DNA of 9,421 bases from positions 1 to 9,421 of the forward strand of contig JASHVP010000064.1 in NCBI GenBank assembly GCA_030044475.1. The letters are read 5' to 3'. A program made the position numbers and the translations under genes. How positions within the stretch are numbered: position 1 is the stretch's first letter; every line of letters starts with the position of its first letter. The DNA is from Thermoplasmata archaeon. GTDB taxonomy: Archaea; Thermoplasmatota; Thermoplasmata; Lutacidiplasmatales; UBA184. Below, one piece after another: positions 1 to 6,599 of this stretch. The notes under the pieces are model-generated. The model worked only from the letters and a program-made list of their open reading frames with translations. It was not told where the DNA came from and made no database searches.

Positions 1-1
1 C

Positions 2-703
2 TGGTTGAACCGGCCGATCGCCGAGTTCTATCTGTTCGGCGCGACCCAGTTTGGGTCTGGTCAGGGCGGCGGGGATCAAGTCAATTTCTTCACTTGCGGC
101 ACCTTCGGCGGGGTTGGCCTGACCCCGGGACTCGCCATCTACGGCGGACCGAGTGGCTATACCCCTCCCGGTTCCTTTGAAACCTGGAACTATACACTCG
201 GCTGTACCCCGACTAGCAACAACCTGACCGCGATTCCGATGCAGCTGCGGTTCTCGAGCGTCACTGTCGCAACCGCCAACTCAACGAGCTCGATTCGGAG
301 CGAGTTCACACTCTACAACACCGGCCCTCTACCGCTCCACGGGCCCGGGTACGATGACCGTGGGATTACGAGTTGGATGCTCAACCTGAACCTCACCGGC
401 GCCGGAAATCGGTCGTTACCCCTCGCTGGCTCGGAGTGCGCCAGCTGGGTTCCGACCTTGAGCGACTGTGCCGCGAATGCATCCGGGTGGTACGCGGTTT
501 TATTGGCCCCCGACGGGACTTGGGACGGGAGTTACGGGGCCTCCTCGGGAGGGAGCAGTTGGAGCGATCCGGTCCTGCCGATTGCGAACAATGAGACCCT
601 CGCGGTGATCGTTCCGTCGAGCTGGAATGTGACCGGGGATTCGCTGGATGTAACCTCGACGACCGCCCAACTCCCGCTCAACGGAACGCTGGCGTATTCG
701 TAG
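2..703 (+). CDS. Secreted/surface protein, N-glycosylation-rich, 5' end missing
   Basis: The reading frame is open to the left edge, so this is the C-terminal part (about 233 residues) of a longer protein. The TTG at position 5 is unlikely to be the true start. The visible part is rich in Ser, Thr, Asn, Gly and aromatic residues. It carries nine N-X-S/T sequons (for example NYT, NLT, NST, NRS, NAS, NET, NVT, NGT) and four cysteines that could form two disulfides. It has no membrane segment and ends in a short polar tail (LAYS) before a TAG stop. This composition is typical of exported, glycosylated archaeal surface proteins. The beta-rich C-terminus, with a GWYAVLLAPDG-like stretch, faintly recalls pilin- or archaellin-like secreted proteins, but any signal peptide lies outside the window. 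Codon third positions are clearly less GC-biased than in the neighbouring genes. Coding status is fairly sure; function is not assigned. Confidence 0.72.
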   Translation, partial: WLNRPIAEFYLFGATQFGSGQGGGDQVNFFTCGTFGGVGLTPGLAIYGGPSGYTPPGSFETWNYTLGCTPTSNNLTAIPMQLRFSSVTVATANSTSSIRSEFTLYNTGPLPLHGPGYDDRGITSWMLNLNLTGAGNRSLPLAGSECASWVPTLSDCAANASGWYAVLLAPDGTWDGSYGASSGGSSWSDPVLPIANNETLAVIVPSSWNVTGDSLDVTSTTAQLPLNGTLAYS

Positions 704-847
704 CCAGCCCCGAGCCGAAGTCACCCCTTCGTCTCGAGACGCGGTGTACGGGGCGTGAATCCCGATTCCGGCAAACGGGGCTTTGAGTCGGTGAGTCCAT
801 TCCCCCGGACGGTACGGGCGTCCCCACGTCCTCCGGCGGTAAAGATA

Positions 848-869
848 CCCGATCCACTCGAAAATCGGG
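848..869 (-). terminator. Hairpin just 3' of tRNA-Gln, possible trailer or terminator
   Basis: On the minus strand, immediately after the tRNA, a 6-bp perfect stem (CCCGAT/ATCGGG) encloses a 10-nt loop that begins with a T-run. The T-run and hairpin right after a tRNA fit a termination or 3'-processing role. The same trailer bases could instead pair with the tRNA acceptor strand (see findings). The role is inferred. Confidence 0.35.
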
Positions 870-870
870 G

Positions 871-943
871 TAGCCCCGAGCGGATTCGAACCGCTGTCGC
901 CGGCTCCAAAGGCCAGCATGCTTGGCCACTACACCACGGGGCT
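871..943 (-). tRNA. tRNA-Gln, anticodon TTG
   Basis: The reverse complement folds as a full 73-nt cloverleaf. The acceptor strands AGCCCCG and CGGGGCT pair over seven positions. The anticodon stem is CTGGC/GCCGG around a seven-base loop, CTTTGGA, which places TTG at positions 34-36 (reads CAA, and CAG by wobble). The T arm contains the standard GGTTCGAATCC core, and the discriminator base is A. There is no intron and no encoded CCA; the bases after the discriminator are CCCC. The gene lies 55 nt downstream of the metallo-hydrolase stop on the same strand. A TATA-like element about 26 bp upstream suggests its own transcription. Confidence 0.96.
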
Positions 944-964
944 GCTCCGAGGAGCAGGGTCGGA

Positions 965-973
965 GGTTAAAGA
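965..973 (-). promoter_or_regulatory. TATA-like element for tRNA-Gln
   Basis: The minus strand reads TCTTTAACC here, the only AT-rich patch in the 55-nt gap before the tRNA. Its centre is about 26 bp upstream of the first tRNA base, the usual archaeal TATA distance for initiation at or near the mature 5' end. Assigned by position and composition only. Confidence 0.5.
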
Positions 974-998
974 CTCCCGGACGGGGCGAACGGGAGGA

Positions 999-1970
999 TC
1001 AGGTCGCGGACGATCGATCCGGCGCGGGGGGGAGAGACCGGGTCGTCGGGAGAATTCCCCGCGTCTCGAAGTATCGGAGAAATCCCTGCGCCGCGATGTC
1101 GTAGCCGGAAACGAGGAGCGCGCGGTCGGTCGGCTCCGCGGTCGCTCGGGTCGACTCGTCGTACTCTCGGAGTCGACGGGCGACGTACTCGACCGACGAG
1201 GACTCCCGAGCCGCGCCCAAGGCGACATCGTGCCAGGCCGTGACCGCGGCGCGGTACGCTCGCAAGCCGGCGGGACCATCGGGCGTCGGTCCGAAGTGAC
1301 TGAGAAGGACGAACCGAGGGTTCGTCCGCGCCATCGCCTCCAGGCTCGCGAACAATTGGTCCAGGTCGAGGTCGGGCGGGGGCACCGCGGGCCGGACGTG
1401 CGACGAGCCCTCCAACCGGACTCCGGCCCCGTCGCCGGCGAAGACGCCGCGGAGCCCGGAGTCGTGGAACGCGAGGTGGTGCTTCGCGTGCCCCGGCGTC
1501 GCGATCACCTCCAGCTCCCCCCCGGTGAGCGGGAACCGCTCCCCGCCCCGAAGGGGGTGGATTCGCGGGACGGGGACCGGTACGATCGGTCCCCAGAGAG
1601 GGTCCGCGGCCGCCCCCCACGTCCGCCTCGCGCTGGCCACGAGTCGGGTCGGATCGACCAGGTGCGGGACGCCGAGGACGTGCGCGTAGAACTCGGCCCG
1701 CGGGAGGTCCTCGACTACGGACCCCATCCCGCCGGCGTGGTCGAGGTGGATGTGCGTCACGAAAACGCGACGGACCTCCGACGGAGCGACGCCCGCCGCC
1801 GCGAGCCCCTGGAGCAACGTCGACCGACAGCTGGCCGGGCCGGTCTCGAGGAGCGACCAGCCCCCCTCGTGCGGGAGGAGGTAGGCGGCCACGAGGCCCT
1901 CCGAGTCGCGGAAGTCGAGGTCGATCAACAGGCGGCCGGAGCCGAGGTCGAGGACCCGGGGCACTCCCAT
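999..1970 (-). CDS. Metallo-beta-lactamase-fold hydrolase
   Basis: A 323-residue cytosolic protein of the MBL superfamily. The metal-binding signature HIHLDH is at residues 73-78, followed by H161 (TPGHAKHH), D180 (FAGDGAG) and H225 (LLSHFGPT). This is the complete set of ligands for a two-metal site. The arrangement is that of glyoxalase-II-like stand-alone hydrolases. There is no beta-CASP or flavodiiron domain. About 90 further residues form a C-terminal helical region of unknown role. The substrate cannot be read from the sequence. The ATG at 1970 follows the M50 protease stop by 10 nt, and GGTGA overlapping that stop can serve as a ribosome-binding site, so translation is probably coupled. 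It is the last gene of the run starting at 4763. The fold call is firm; the reaction is unknown. Confidence 0.9.
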   Translation of the reverse strand: MGVPRVLDLGSGRLLIDLDFRDSEGLVAAYLLPHEGGWSLLETGPASCRSTLLQGLAAAGVAPSEVRRVFVTHIHLDHAGGMGSVVEDLPRAEFYAHVLGVPHLVDPTRLVASARRTWGAAADPLWGPIVPVPVPRIHPLRGGERFPLTGGELEVIATPGHAKHHLAFHDSGLRGVFAGDGAGVRLEGSSHVRPAVPPPDLDLDQLFASLEAMARTNPRFVLLSHFGPTPDGPAGLRAYRAAVTAWHDVALGAARESSSVEYVARRLREYDESTRATAEPTDRALLVSGYDIAAQGFLRYFETRGILPTTRSLPPAPDRSSAT

Positions 1971-1980
1971 CGGTCCGCCC

Positions 1981-2694
1981 TCACCAGGCGAGGAACGGGC
2001 TCTGGAAGACGAAATAGGCGAGCAGGCAGATGACGGTGAAGGCGCCGCTGAGGACGATCGCGTCGAGCCAGAGGGCCGAGTCCCACCGGCGCACCTTCGC
2101 CCCGTCGAGCGGACCAAAGGGGAGCAGGTTGAACGTTCCGAACCAGGTATTGATGAACGCGAGGAACAGCAGCCAGATGTACAGGGTCGAGCCGCCGAGG
2201 AAGAGTCCGATCGCGCCGACGTAGAACAGGGCGGCGAACCCAAAGTTCGTGAGCGGCCCGGCGAGGCTGGTGATCCCCCAGTTGCGCACGTCGTACGGTC
2301 CGATCCCGCCGACGACGGTCGCCCCCGGGGCGGCCCAGAGGAAGCCGATGAACGCGGAGATGAAGGAGATCACGAGCCCCATCGGGGACATGCGGAATTC
2401 GGCCCAGAAGCCGCGTCGTTGCGCCGTGATCTTGTGGGCCATCTCGTGCGCCACAAAGCCCGTGAAGGCGGCCGTCATCGCAATCGGAATCCAGAGAAGG
2501 TGCGCGGGGGACAGGAGAGTGGAGGCCGAGCCCCCGGCCAGGACCGTGACTCCGCTGTAGAGGATGAGCAGGTCGAACGTCAGGACGACGTACGCGATGA
2601 CGATGTCCCGGAGCTCGGTGCGGGAGGTGGTGAGTCGGGGGCGCGGCGGGTTCGTCCACGCGTATGTGTAGGTCGCCGGTTGTGGCCCCATCAT
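1981..2694 (-). CDS. M50 site-2-type intramembrane metalloprotease
   Basis: A 237-residue integral membrane protein with about six hydrophobic segments (roughly residues 30-53, 66-82, 105-128, 138-165, 168-190 and 210-230). The zinc motif HEMAH is at residues 83-87, at the end of the second segment. The second M50 signature NLLPFGPLDG is at 189-198, where D197 is the expected third ligand. The AGPLTN motif at 145-150 is also typical. Site-2 proteases cut substrates inside the membrane. I see no PDZ or CBS domain, so this is a minimal form. The start is the first of two adjacent ATGs. It overlaps the upstream BtuF-like stop codon (ATGA), a strong sign of translational coupling. The substrate is unknown; a membrane-anchored regulator or a surface protein are generic options. 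Confidence 0.92.
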   Translation of the reverse strand: MMGPQPATYTYAWTNPPRPRLTTSRTELRDIVIAYVVLTFDLLILYSGVTVLAGGSASTLLSPAHLLWIPIAMTAAFTGFVAHEMAHKITAQRRGFWAEFRMSPMGLVISFISAFIGFLWAAPGATVVGGIGPYDVRNWGITSLAGPLTNFGFAALFYVGAIGLFLGGSTLYIWLLFLAFINTWFGTFNLLPFGPLDGAKVRRWDSALWLDAIVLSGAFTVICLLAYFVFQSPFLAW

Positions 2695-3593
2695 GCGGCG
2701 ACCCCCGAACTCGTCGCGGACCAGACGCGGACCGGCATCGGCGGCGTCCGGATCGTTCCGGTCAGCAAGTTGTGTAGGAGGTCGACGCCGTCGGCCAGAC
2801 GAGGGCCGGGCCGACTGAAGTACGCCTCGTCCGCGATGAGGGGGGCCTGGCGCCCGACGCCCGCGATCCGGCGAGCGAGACCCGGATCGGAAAGCTCGCT
2901 CCACGTCCGAGTCACGGAGAAGCTGCACGGACTGAGCACGAGCCAGTCCGGAGGATCGCCGCGCAGCGAGTCCCACGAGGTTCGGACGCCGGTCTCGCCC
3001 GGGGCCGGTCCGACGTACCGCGCGCCAGCGGCGGCGACCATCTCGGGTACCCACAGGCCGGCCAGGATCGGCGGATCGAGCCACTCCACGACCGCGACGC
3101 GGGGGCAGGACTCGGTCCCGCGCCTCGCCGAGCGCTCCCGAAGCGCGTGGGAGACCCGGTCCCCGGCGTCCCGGTCGCCGAGCGCCGCCGCGATCGCGTC
3201 GATCGAGCCCCAGACCTCGCGGAGCGTCCGGGGGGTGAGGGAAACGACGGTCGGTCGGATCCCGGCCCGCTCGCAGGCGACCGCCACTTCGTCGTCCGTG
3301 ACTGAACAGACGCCGCACAAGTCCTGGGTCAGGATCAAGTCCGGGGCGAGTTGACGCAGCCTTGGGACATCGAGTTCGTACAAGCTCTCCCCCGTCGATC
3401 GGACCGAGCGAACCCGCGCGTCGATCACGCGCGAAGGCTCGTCGGCGTCGAGGCTCCGGGGCCGCATGACCACAGGGAGCCGGGTGGCCTCGGACGGGTA
3501 GTCGCATTCGGCGCTCCTCCCGACGAGGTCGGCTCCGTGGCCCAAGGCGAAGACGATCTCCGTCGCGCTCGGCAGAACGGAGACGACTCGCAC
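2691..3593 (-). CDS. BtuF-like cobalamin-binding-family protein, cytosolic form
   Basis: A 300-residue protein of the periplasmic-binding-protein type III fold (the BtuF/FepB-like family). It has the N-terminal strand and helix VVSVLPSATEIVFALG (residues 3-18), GRSAECD (25-31), the segment ending ILTQDLCGVC (87-96), VEWLDPPILAGLWVPEM (169-185) and DEAYFSRPGPRLADGVDLL (255-273). It starts directly at the first beta strand, with no signal peptide or lipobox, so it is probably cytosolic. This differs from transporter-linked BtuF. Proteins of this subfamily are usually annotated cobalamin-binding, but their role is unclear. C30, C93 and C96 are possible metal or cofactor ligands. No ABC permease or ATPase gene is nearby. 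The start is GTG, 33 nt after the TPR stop, with a GGGGTG stretch just upstream. The family call is firm; the ligand is unknown. Confidence 0.85.
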   Translation of the reverse strand: MRVVSVLPSATEIVFALGHGADLVGRSAECDYPSEATRLPVVMRPRSLDADEPSRVIDARVRSVRSTGESLYELDVPRLRQLAPDLILTQDLCGVCSVTDDEVAVACERAGIRPTVVSLTPRTLREVWGSIDAIAAALGDRDAGDRVSHALRERSARRGTESCPRVAVVEWLDPPILAGLWVPEMVAAAGARYVGPAPGETGVRTSWDSLRGDPPDWLVLSPCSFSVTRTWSELSDPGLARRIAGVGRQAPLIADEAYFSRPGPRLADGVDLLHNLLTGTIRTPPMPVRVWSATSSGVAA

Positions 3594-3626
3594 CGGCGCA
3601 CCCCGGGAAAACGAGTCGGGGGGGGC

Positions 3627-4763
3627 CTACTTACGTTTGCGGTTCGGCGCCCGCCTCGAGGGGTGGGAGCGACGTCCCGGCGGGGTACGAGAGCGGGTCG
3701 CGGGCCGTCGGGCCGCCGTCGGTGTCGGGCTCGCGGGGGCCCGGAGCCGACGCGGCGTGGCGGCGGCGGAACCCGTCGGCGGGGGCGAGATCGACGGCAC
3801 CGCCGCCGGAGCCGCGGGGGCGGGGAGTCCCAGATGGCGACAGAGCGCCGCCTCCCGCTCGAACGTGAGACCGAGCCGACGGGCCTCCTCCCGCTCCTCC
3901 TCCCCGAGGGCGGGCTGGCCGGTCCGCTGGAGAGCGACCGCGTGGAGGAACCGCAGCTGGGGTTCCTCGGGCGTCCGGGTCAGCATCGCCTCGAGCTCGA
4001 CCCGCGCGCTCGGCCAGTCGCCGAGCTCGACCAGCGCGGCGACCAGGTGGGCTCGGACCTCCGTCCGGGCCTCGTCCTCCTGCAGGAGGGAGCGGTACAT
4101 CTCGACCTCCTTCTGCGGCTGGGAGCGGGCCCCCAGGACGGCCGCCTTCCCGAGACGCGCCTCGACATCCTCGGGTCGCACGGCGAGGATCTCGTCGAAC
4201 TGCCGGTCCGCCTCGTCGACGAGCCGGAGCGCGAGGAGCGACTGGGCGATCCCGACGCGCGCCGGGAGGAAGCCGGGCTTCATCGCGGCTCCCTGACGGT
4301 AGAAGCGCAGGGAGAGCGCGGGAACCCCCCAGTCCAGCCAGGTTCGGGCGCGCCGCATCACCTCGTCGAGCTGCTGCGCGGAGGGGAGCAATCGACGGGC
4401 CTCGCGCGGCGCGGCCCGGGGTGAGTCCCCGAGGAGCGCCCCCAGTCCGAGCTGACGCCCGAGTTCCGCGAACCGGGGCCCTTCGACCAACGTCCCGGAT
4501 CGCCGCACGACCTCGGCCGAGATGGCGAGGGGGAGGTGGCCGGGGGTCAGGACGACGACGTGGACCGGCGCGACTCCTCCGTCGTCGAACAGGCGGCGGA
4601 TCGTCTCCAACGAGACCCGGGCCGGGTCCTCGAGAAAGGCGTAGAGGAATCGGTCCTCGGTCCGGAGGACGACCCCTTCTTCGATCGGCTTCACCGCGTC
4701 CATCCGCTGCCCCATCGCCTCGATGAGCGCGCCGGAGAGCTGGACGAACGCCGAGGTCGCCAT
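3627..4763 (-). CDS. TPR protein with unassigned N-terminal alpha/beta domain
   Basis: A 378-residue soluble protein in three parts. Residues 1-110 look like a compact alpha/beta domain, with strands around VVLRTEDRFLYAFL (31-44) and VHVVVLTPGHLPLAI (67-81), that I cannot assign. Residues 130-310 are helical repeats of TPR type; the clearest units are around 168-200, 202-233 and 235-300. The last 60 residues are a low-complexity Pro/Ala/Arg/Ser tail ending KRK, likely disordered and positively charged, so it may bind nucleic acid or another acidic partner. The start is set at the ATG whose upstream TATA-like element sits 28 bp away, which suggests a leaderless message. It is the first gene of the minus-strand run to 999 and is divergent from the prenyl synthase. 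TPR proteins normally scaffold protein complexes; no enzymatic motif is visible. Confidence 0.8.
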   Translation of the reverse strand: MATSAFVQLSGALIEAMGQRMDAVKPIEEGVVLRTEDRFLYAFLEDPARVSLETIRRLFDDGGVAPVHVVVLTPGHLPLAISAEVVRRSGTLVEGPRFAELGRQLGLGALLGDSPRAAPREARRLLPSAQQLDEVMRRARTWLDWGVPALSLRFYRQGAAMKPGFLPARVGIAQSLLALRLVDEADRQFDEILAVRPEDVEARLGKAAVLGARSQPQKEVEMYRSLLQEDEARTEVRAHLVAALVELGDWPSARVELEAMLTRTPEEPQLRFLHAVALQRTGQPALGEEEREEARRLGLTFEREAALCRHLGLPAPAAPAAVPSISPPPTGSAAATPRRLRAPASPTPTAARRPATRSRTPPGRRSHPSRRAPNRKRK

Positions 4764-4786
4764 CGAGGGTCGCAAGCCCCGGTGCG

Positions 4787-4794
4787 TTAAATAC
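4787..4794. promoter_or_regulatory. Single TATA-like element shared by two divergent genes
   Basis: TTAAATAC is the only AT-rich patch between the ATG at 4763 (minus strand, TPR gene) and the GTG at 4819 (plus strand, prenyl synthase). It is flanked by CGT/ACG, which makes it a near-palindrome. Its centre is about 28 bp from each start codon, the spacing expected for leaderless archaeal transcripts in both directions. The plus orientation fits the archaeal TATA consensus better. Assigned by position and composition. Confidence 0.6.
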
Positions 4795-4818
4795 GATGGT
4801 CGTCCAGATGCAACCGCC

Positions 4819-5880
4819 GTGAATCTCGCGGACTTGTATCGGTACGTCCCCGCGATCGAGCGCGAGATCCGTCGGTCGTACCGGACCGAGCGCCGAACCG
4901 CGCCACGAACCGTACTCTCGTATCTCGACGCGAACGAGGAGTTCACCCTACGGGGCGGGAAGCGGTTCCGCGCCCTCCTCGTCCTCGCCGGGTACCAACT
5001 GGCCGCCGGGCGGGACCCCCGGCCCGCCCTGCCGGCGGCCGCGGGCCTCGAGCACTTCCAGAGCTGGATGCTGGTCCACGACGACATCATCGACCACGCG
5101 GAGGCTCGCCGAGGCGGCCCGACGTTGCACCGGTCCATGGCCGGTCGGCACCGGGCGGAGCGTCGGGACGGATCGGCGGACGACTACGGGATCGGGATCG
5201 GGATCACGCTGGGGGACCTCGAGGAGCCGTTCACGGTCGCGTCGCTCCTCTCGGTCCGGGCGCCGGCGGCTGCGCGCCTGTCCGCCCTCGACGAGTACGT
5301 CCGGATGACTCGGCTCACCGCGTACGGGCAACTGCTGGACATCCGCAACGGAACCATCCCTCCCGGCGACGTGCGCGAGGCCGATGTCCTCACGGTCCAT
5401 CGACTGAAGTCGGCGATCTACACGGTCGTCTCGCCGCTCCTCATCGGAAGCTTGCTGGCCGGACGCGCCCGACGCACTCTCGTCGACCTCGAGGAGATCG
5501 CGACCGACCTCGGGGTCGCCTTTCAGCTGCGCGACGACGTCCTGGGGGCGGGCTTCGACGCCGACGAGTCGGGCAAGAGTTCGAACGACCTGGTCGAGGG
5601 GAAGCGCACGCTGCTGGTCGTTCGGGCCTGGGCCGGCGGGAGCGAGGCGGATCGCGCGCGGCTCGGCCGGGTCCTCGGCAACGCCCAGGCCGCGCCCGAG
5701 GACGTCGAGCGGGCGCGCGAGGCGATCCGGTCGACCGGCAGCCTCGCCTACTCCGAACGACGGATCGCGGAGCTCACCGATCGGGCGATGGGGCGGTTGG
5801 GTCGGAGCCGCTCGATCCCGGCGCGCGGGAAGCCCCTCGTCCGCGAGATCGGCGACCGGCTGGTCCGCCGGCGGTCCTGA
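4819..5880 (+). CDS. Polyprenyl synthase, probably geranylgeranyl diphosphate synthase
   Basis: A 353-residue trans-prenyltransferase. It condenses isopentenyl diphosphate with allylic diphosphates, in archaea mainly to make the C20 precursor of membrane lipids. Motifs in order are GGKRFR (46-51, diphosphate binding), the first Asp-rich motif DDIID (88-92), LGD (131-133), HRLKS (194-198) and the second Asp-rich motif FQLRDDVLG (235-243). A tryptophan sits five residues before the first motif; bulky residues there limit chain length and favour C20 in archaeal type I enzymes. A hexamer repeated three times (5188-5205) encodes GIGIGI in a normally conserved region. The start is GTG, about 28 bp after a TATA-like box, so the message is probably leaderless; ATGs at 4796 and 4808 are out of frame. 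The gene ends 7 nt from the convergent prefoldin gene. The exact product length (FPP or GGPP) is inferred. Confidence 0.93.
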   Translation: MNLADLYRYVPAIEREIRRSYRTERRTAPRTVLSYLDANEEFTLRGGKRFRALLVLAGYQLAAGRDPRPALPAAAGLEHFQSWMLVHDDIIDHAEARRGGPTLHRSMAGRHRAERRDGSADDYGIGIGITLGDLEEPFTVASLLSVRAPAAARLSALDEYVRMTRLTAYGQLLDIRNGTIPPGDVREADVLTVHRLKSAIYTVVSPLLIGSLLAGRARRTLVDLEEIATDLGVAFQLRDDVLGAGFDADESGKSSNDLVEGKRTLLVVRAWAGGSEADRARLGRVLGNAQAAPEDVERAREAIRSTGSLAYSERRIAELTDRAMGRLGRSRSIPARGKPLVREIGDRLVRRRS

Positions 5881-5887
5881 CCCGGCG

Positions 5888-6280
5888 CTACGACTCGCTC
5901 TCGGCCCCGGCGGTCGGGGAGACGCCCGCGGCCTGGAGCTGCTGGGAGAGGTCCTGCTGCATCGCCGTGTACCGCTCCTTGAGGTGATTCTCCTGCCGCT
6001 CGACGGCCTTGACCCGCACCTCGAGGGTCTCCTTCTCCTCCGTCAGGAGGTCTTGGACCTCCTTCCGGTTCTTGGCCTTCAGCAGCAGCCCTCCGATCGG
6101 GCGGTAGAGCACCGCGTCCTCGGGCACCGTCGCCAACTCGTCGAGCGTGTGGCTGACCTCGCGGAGCTTGAGGTCGAGTTGCAGGTGCTGCTGCTGGATC
6201 GTACCGAGCTCCTGCTGGAGCCGCTGGAACTGCTTCAGGTCGTTCTGCAGCTTCGCCGGAAGCGCCACGGTGCGTCCCAC
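5888..6280 (-). CDS. pfdB: Prefoldin beta subunit
   Basis: A 130-residue protein with the classic prefoldin layout. An N-terminal coiled coil (about 8-50, rich in Gln and Leu) is followed by the central hairpin region DAVLYRPIGGLLLKAKNRKEV (start 55, end 75) and a second coiled coil (about 76-117). A short acidic tail ends SES. The beta-hexamer part plus two helices marks the beta type rather than the longer alpha type. Prefoldin is a hexamer of two alpha and four beta subunits that passes unfolded proteins to the thermosome. The start is GTG, 25 nt after the pcc1 stop; a second in-frame GTG four codons later would also suit, and no clear ribosome-binding site is visible. Location next to pcc1 on the same strand is a known archaeal gene order. 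It is convergent with the prenyl synthase. Confidence 0.94.
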   Translation of the reverse strand: MGRTVALPAKLQNDLKQFQRLQQELGTIQQQHLQLDLKLREVSHTLDELATVPEDAVLYRPIGGLLLKAKNRKEVQDLLTEEKETLEVRVKAVERQENHLKERYTAMQQDLSQQLQAAGVSPTAGAESES

Positions 6281-6305
6281 CGGGATGCGAAGATAAGCAC
6301 TTCGG

Positions 6306-6599
6306 CTACGGGCTCGGCCGTCGGGGATCGGGCCGCGGCCCGGCGGCGGACCGCACCGCGGCGAGCGACAGGTCGAGCCAGCCGAGGTACGTGTTCAGCG
6401 CCGCCCGCATCGCCCCGACGTCCCGCGCGGAGATCCGGAGTCCGACGGTTCCCGGAGGTCCGACCTCGAGCTCCGCCCGCGCCCGGGGAACCTCCCGTGC
6501 GGCCTCGGGTCCGAGCGCCCGCCCGATCCAGCCCGCGACCTCCGGATCCGAGGTCCGGAGGACGAGCGTGGCGGTCCAGGTCGCCCCGCCCTCGGTCAT
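6306..6599 (-). CDS. pcc1: KEOPS complex subunit Pcc1
   Basis: A 97-residue protein of the Pcc1 family, with the expected small size and a beta-rich first half (WTATLVLRTSDPEVAGWIGRAL begins at residue 8). The conserved C-terminal helix stretch ISARDVGAMRAALNTYLGWL is at 56-75. Pcc1 dimerises and bridges two Kae1 subunits in KEOPS, which places threonylcarbamoyl on A37 of tRNAs that read ANN codons. The other KEOPS subunits are not in this window. The ATG overlaps the purB stop codon (ATGA), so translation is coupled to purB. The next gene downstream is prefoldin beta, a recurrent archaeal neighbour of pcc1. The last 14 residues are Pro/Arg rich and probably disordered. Confidence 0.88.
   Translation of the reverse strand: MTEGGATWTATLVLRTSDPEVAGWIGRALGPEAAREVPRARAELEVGPPGTVGLRISARDVGAMRAALNTYLGWLDLSLAAVRSAAGPRPDPRRPSP

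Noticed and set aside
706..715. Ten-base copy (AGCCCCGAGC) of the tRNA-Gln 3' end just after the surface protein stop, resembling an attachment-site repeat.
   Set aside because: Too short, with divergent flanks and no integrase or phage gene in the window. In sequence this rich in C and G, a chance match is likely.
918..2033. Long plus-strand open frame opposite the MBL hydrolase.
   Set aside because: Low-complexity Arg/Gly/Glu translation with no family features. It lies antisense to a gene with a complete metal-ligand set and is a by-product of high GC content.
3618..3625. Run of eight G in the gap between the TPR and BtuF-like genes, a possible slippage or phase-variation tract.
   Set aside because: It is intergenic, does not sit at promoter spacing and changes no reading frame. 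G runs are common in this GC-rich sequence.
4796..4822. Eight-codon frame (MVVQMQPP) whose TGA overlaps the prenyl synthase GTG, resembling a leader peptide.
   Set aside because: The TATA-like element places transcription start at about 4816-4819, so this frame would mostly lie upstream of the message.
5188..5205. Three tandem GGGATC hexamers within the prenyl synthase, considered as a repeat element.
   Set aside because: In frame and encoding GIGIGI in a conserved helix region; most likely codon-level coincidence rather than a repeat array.
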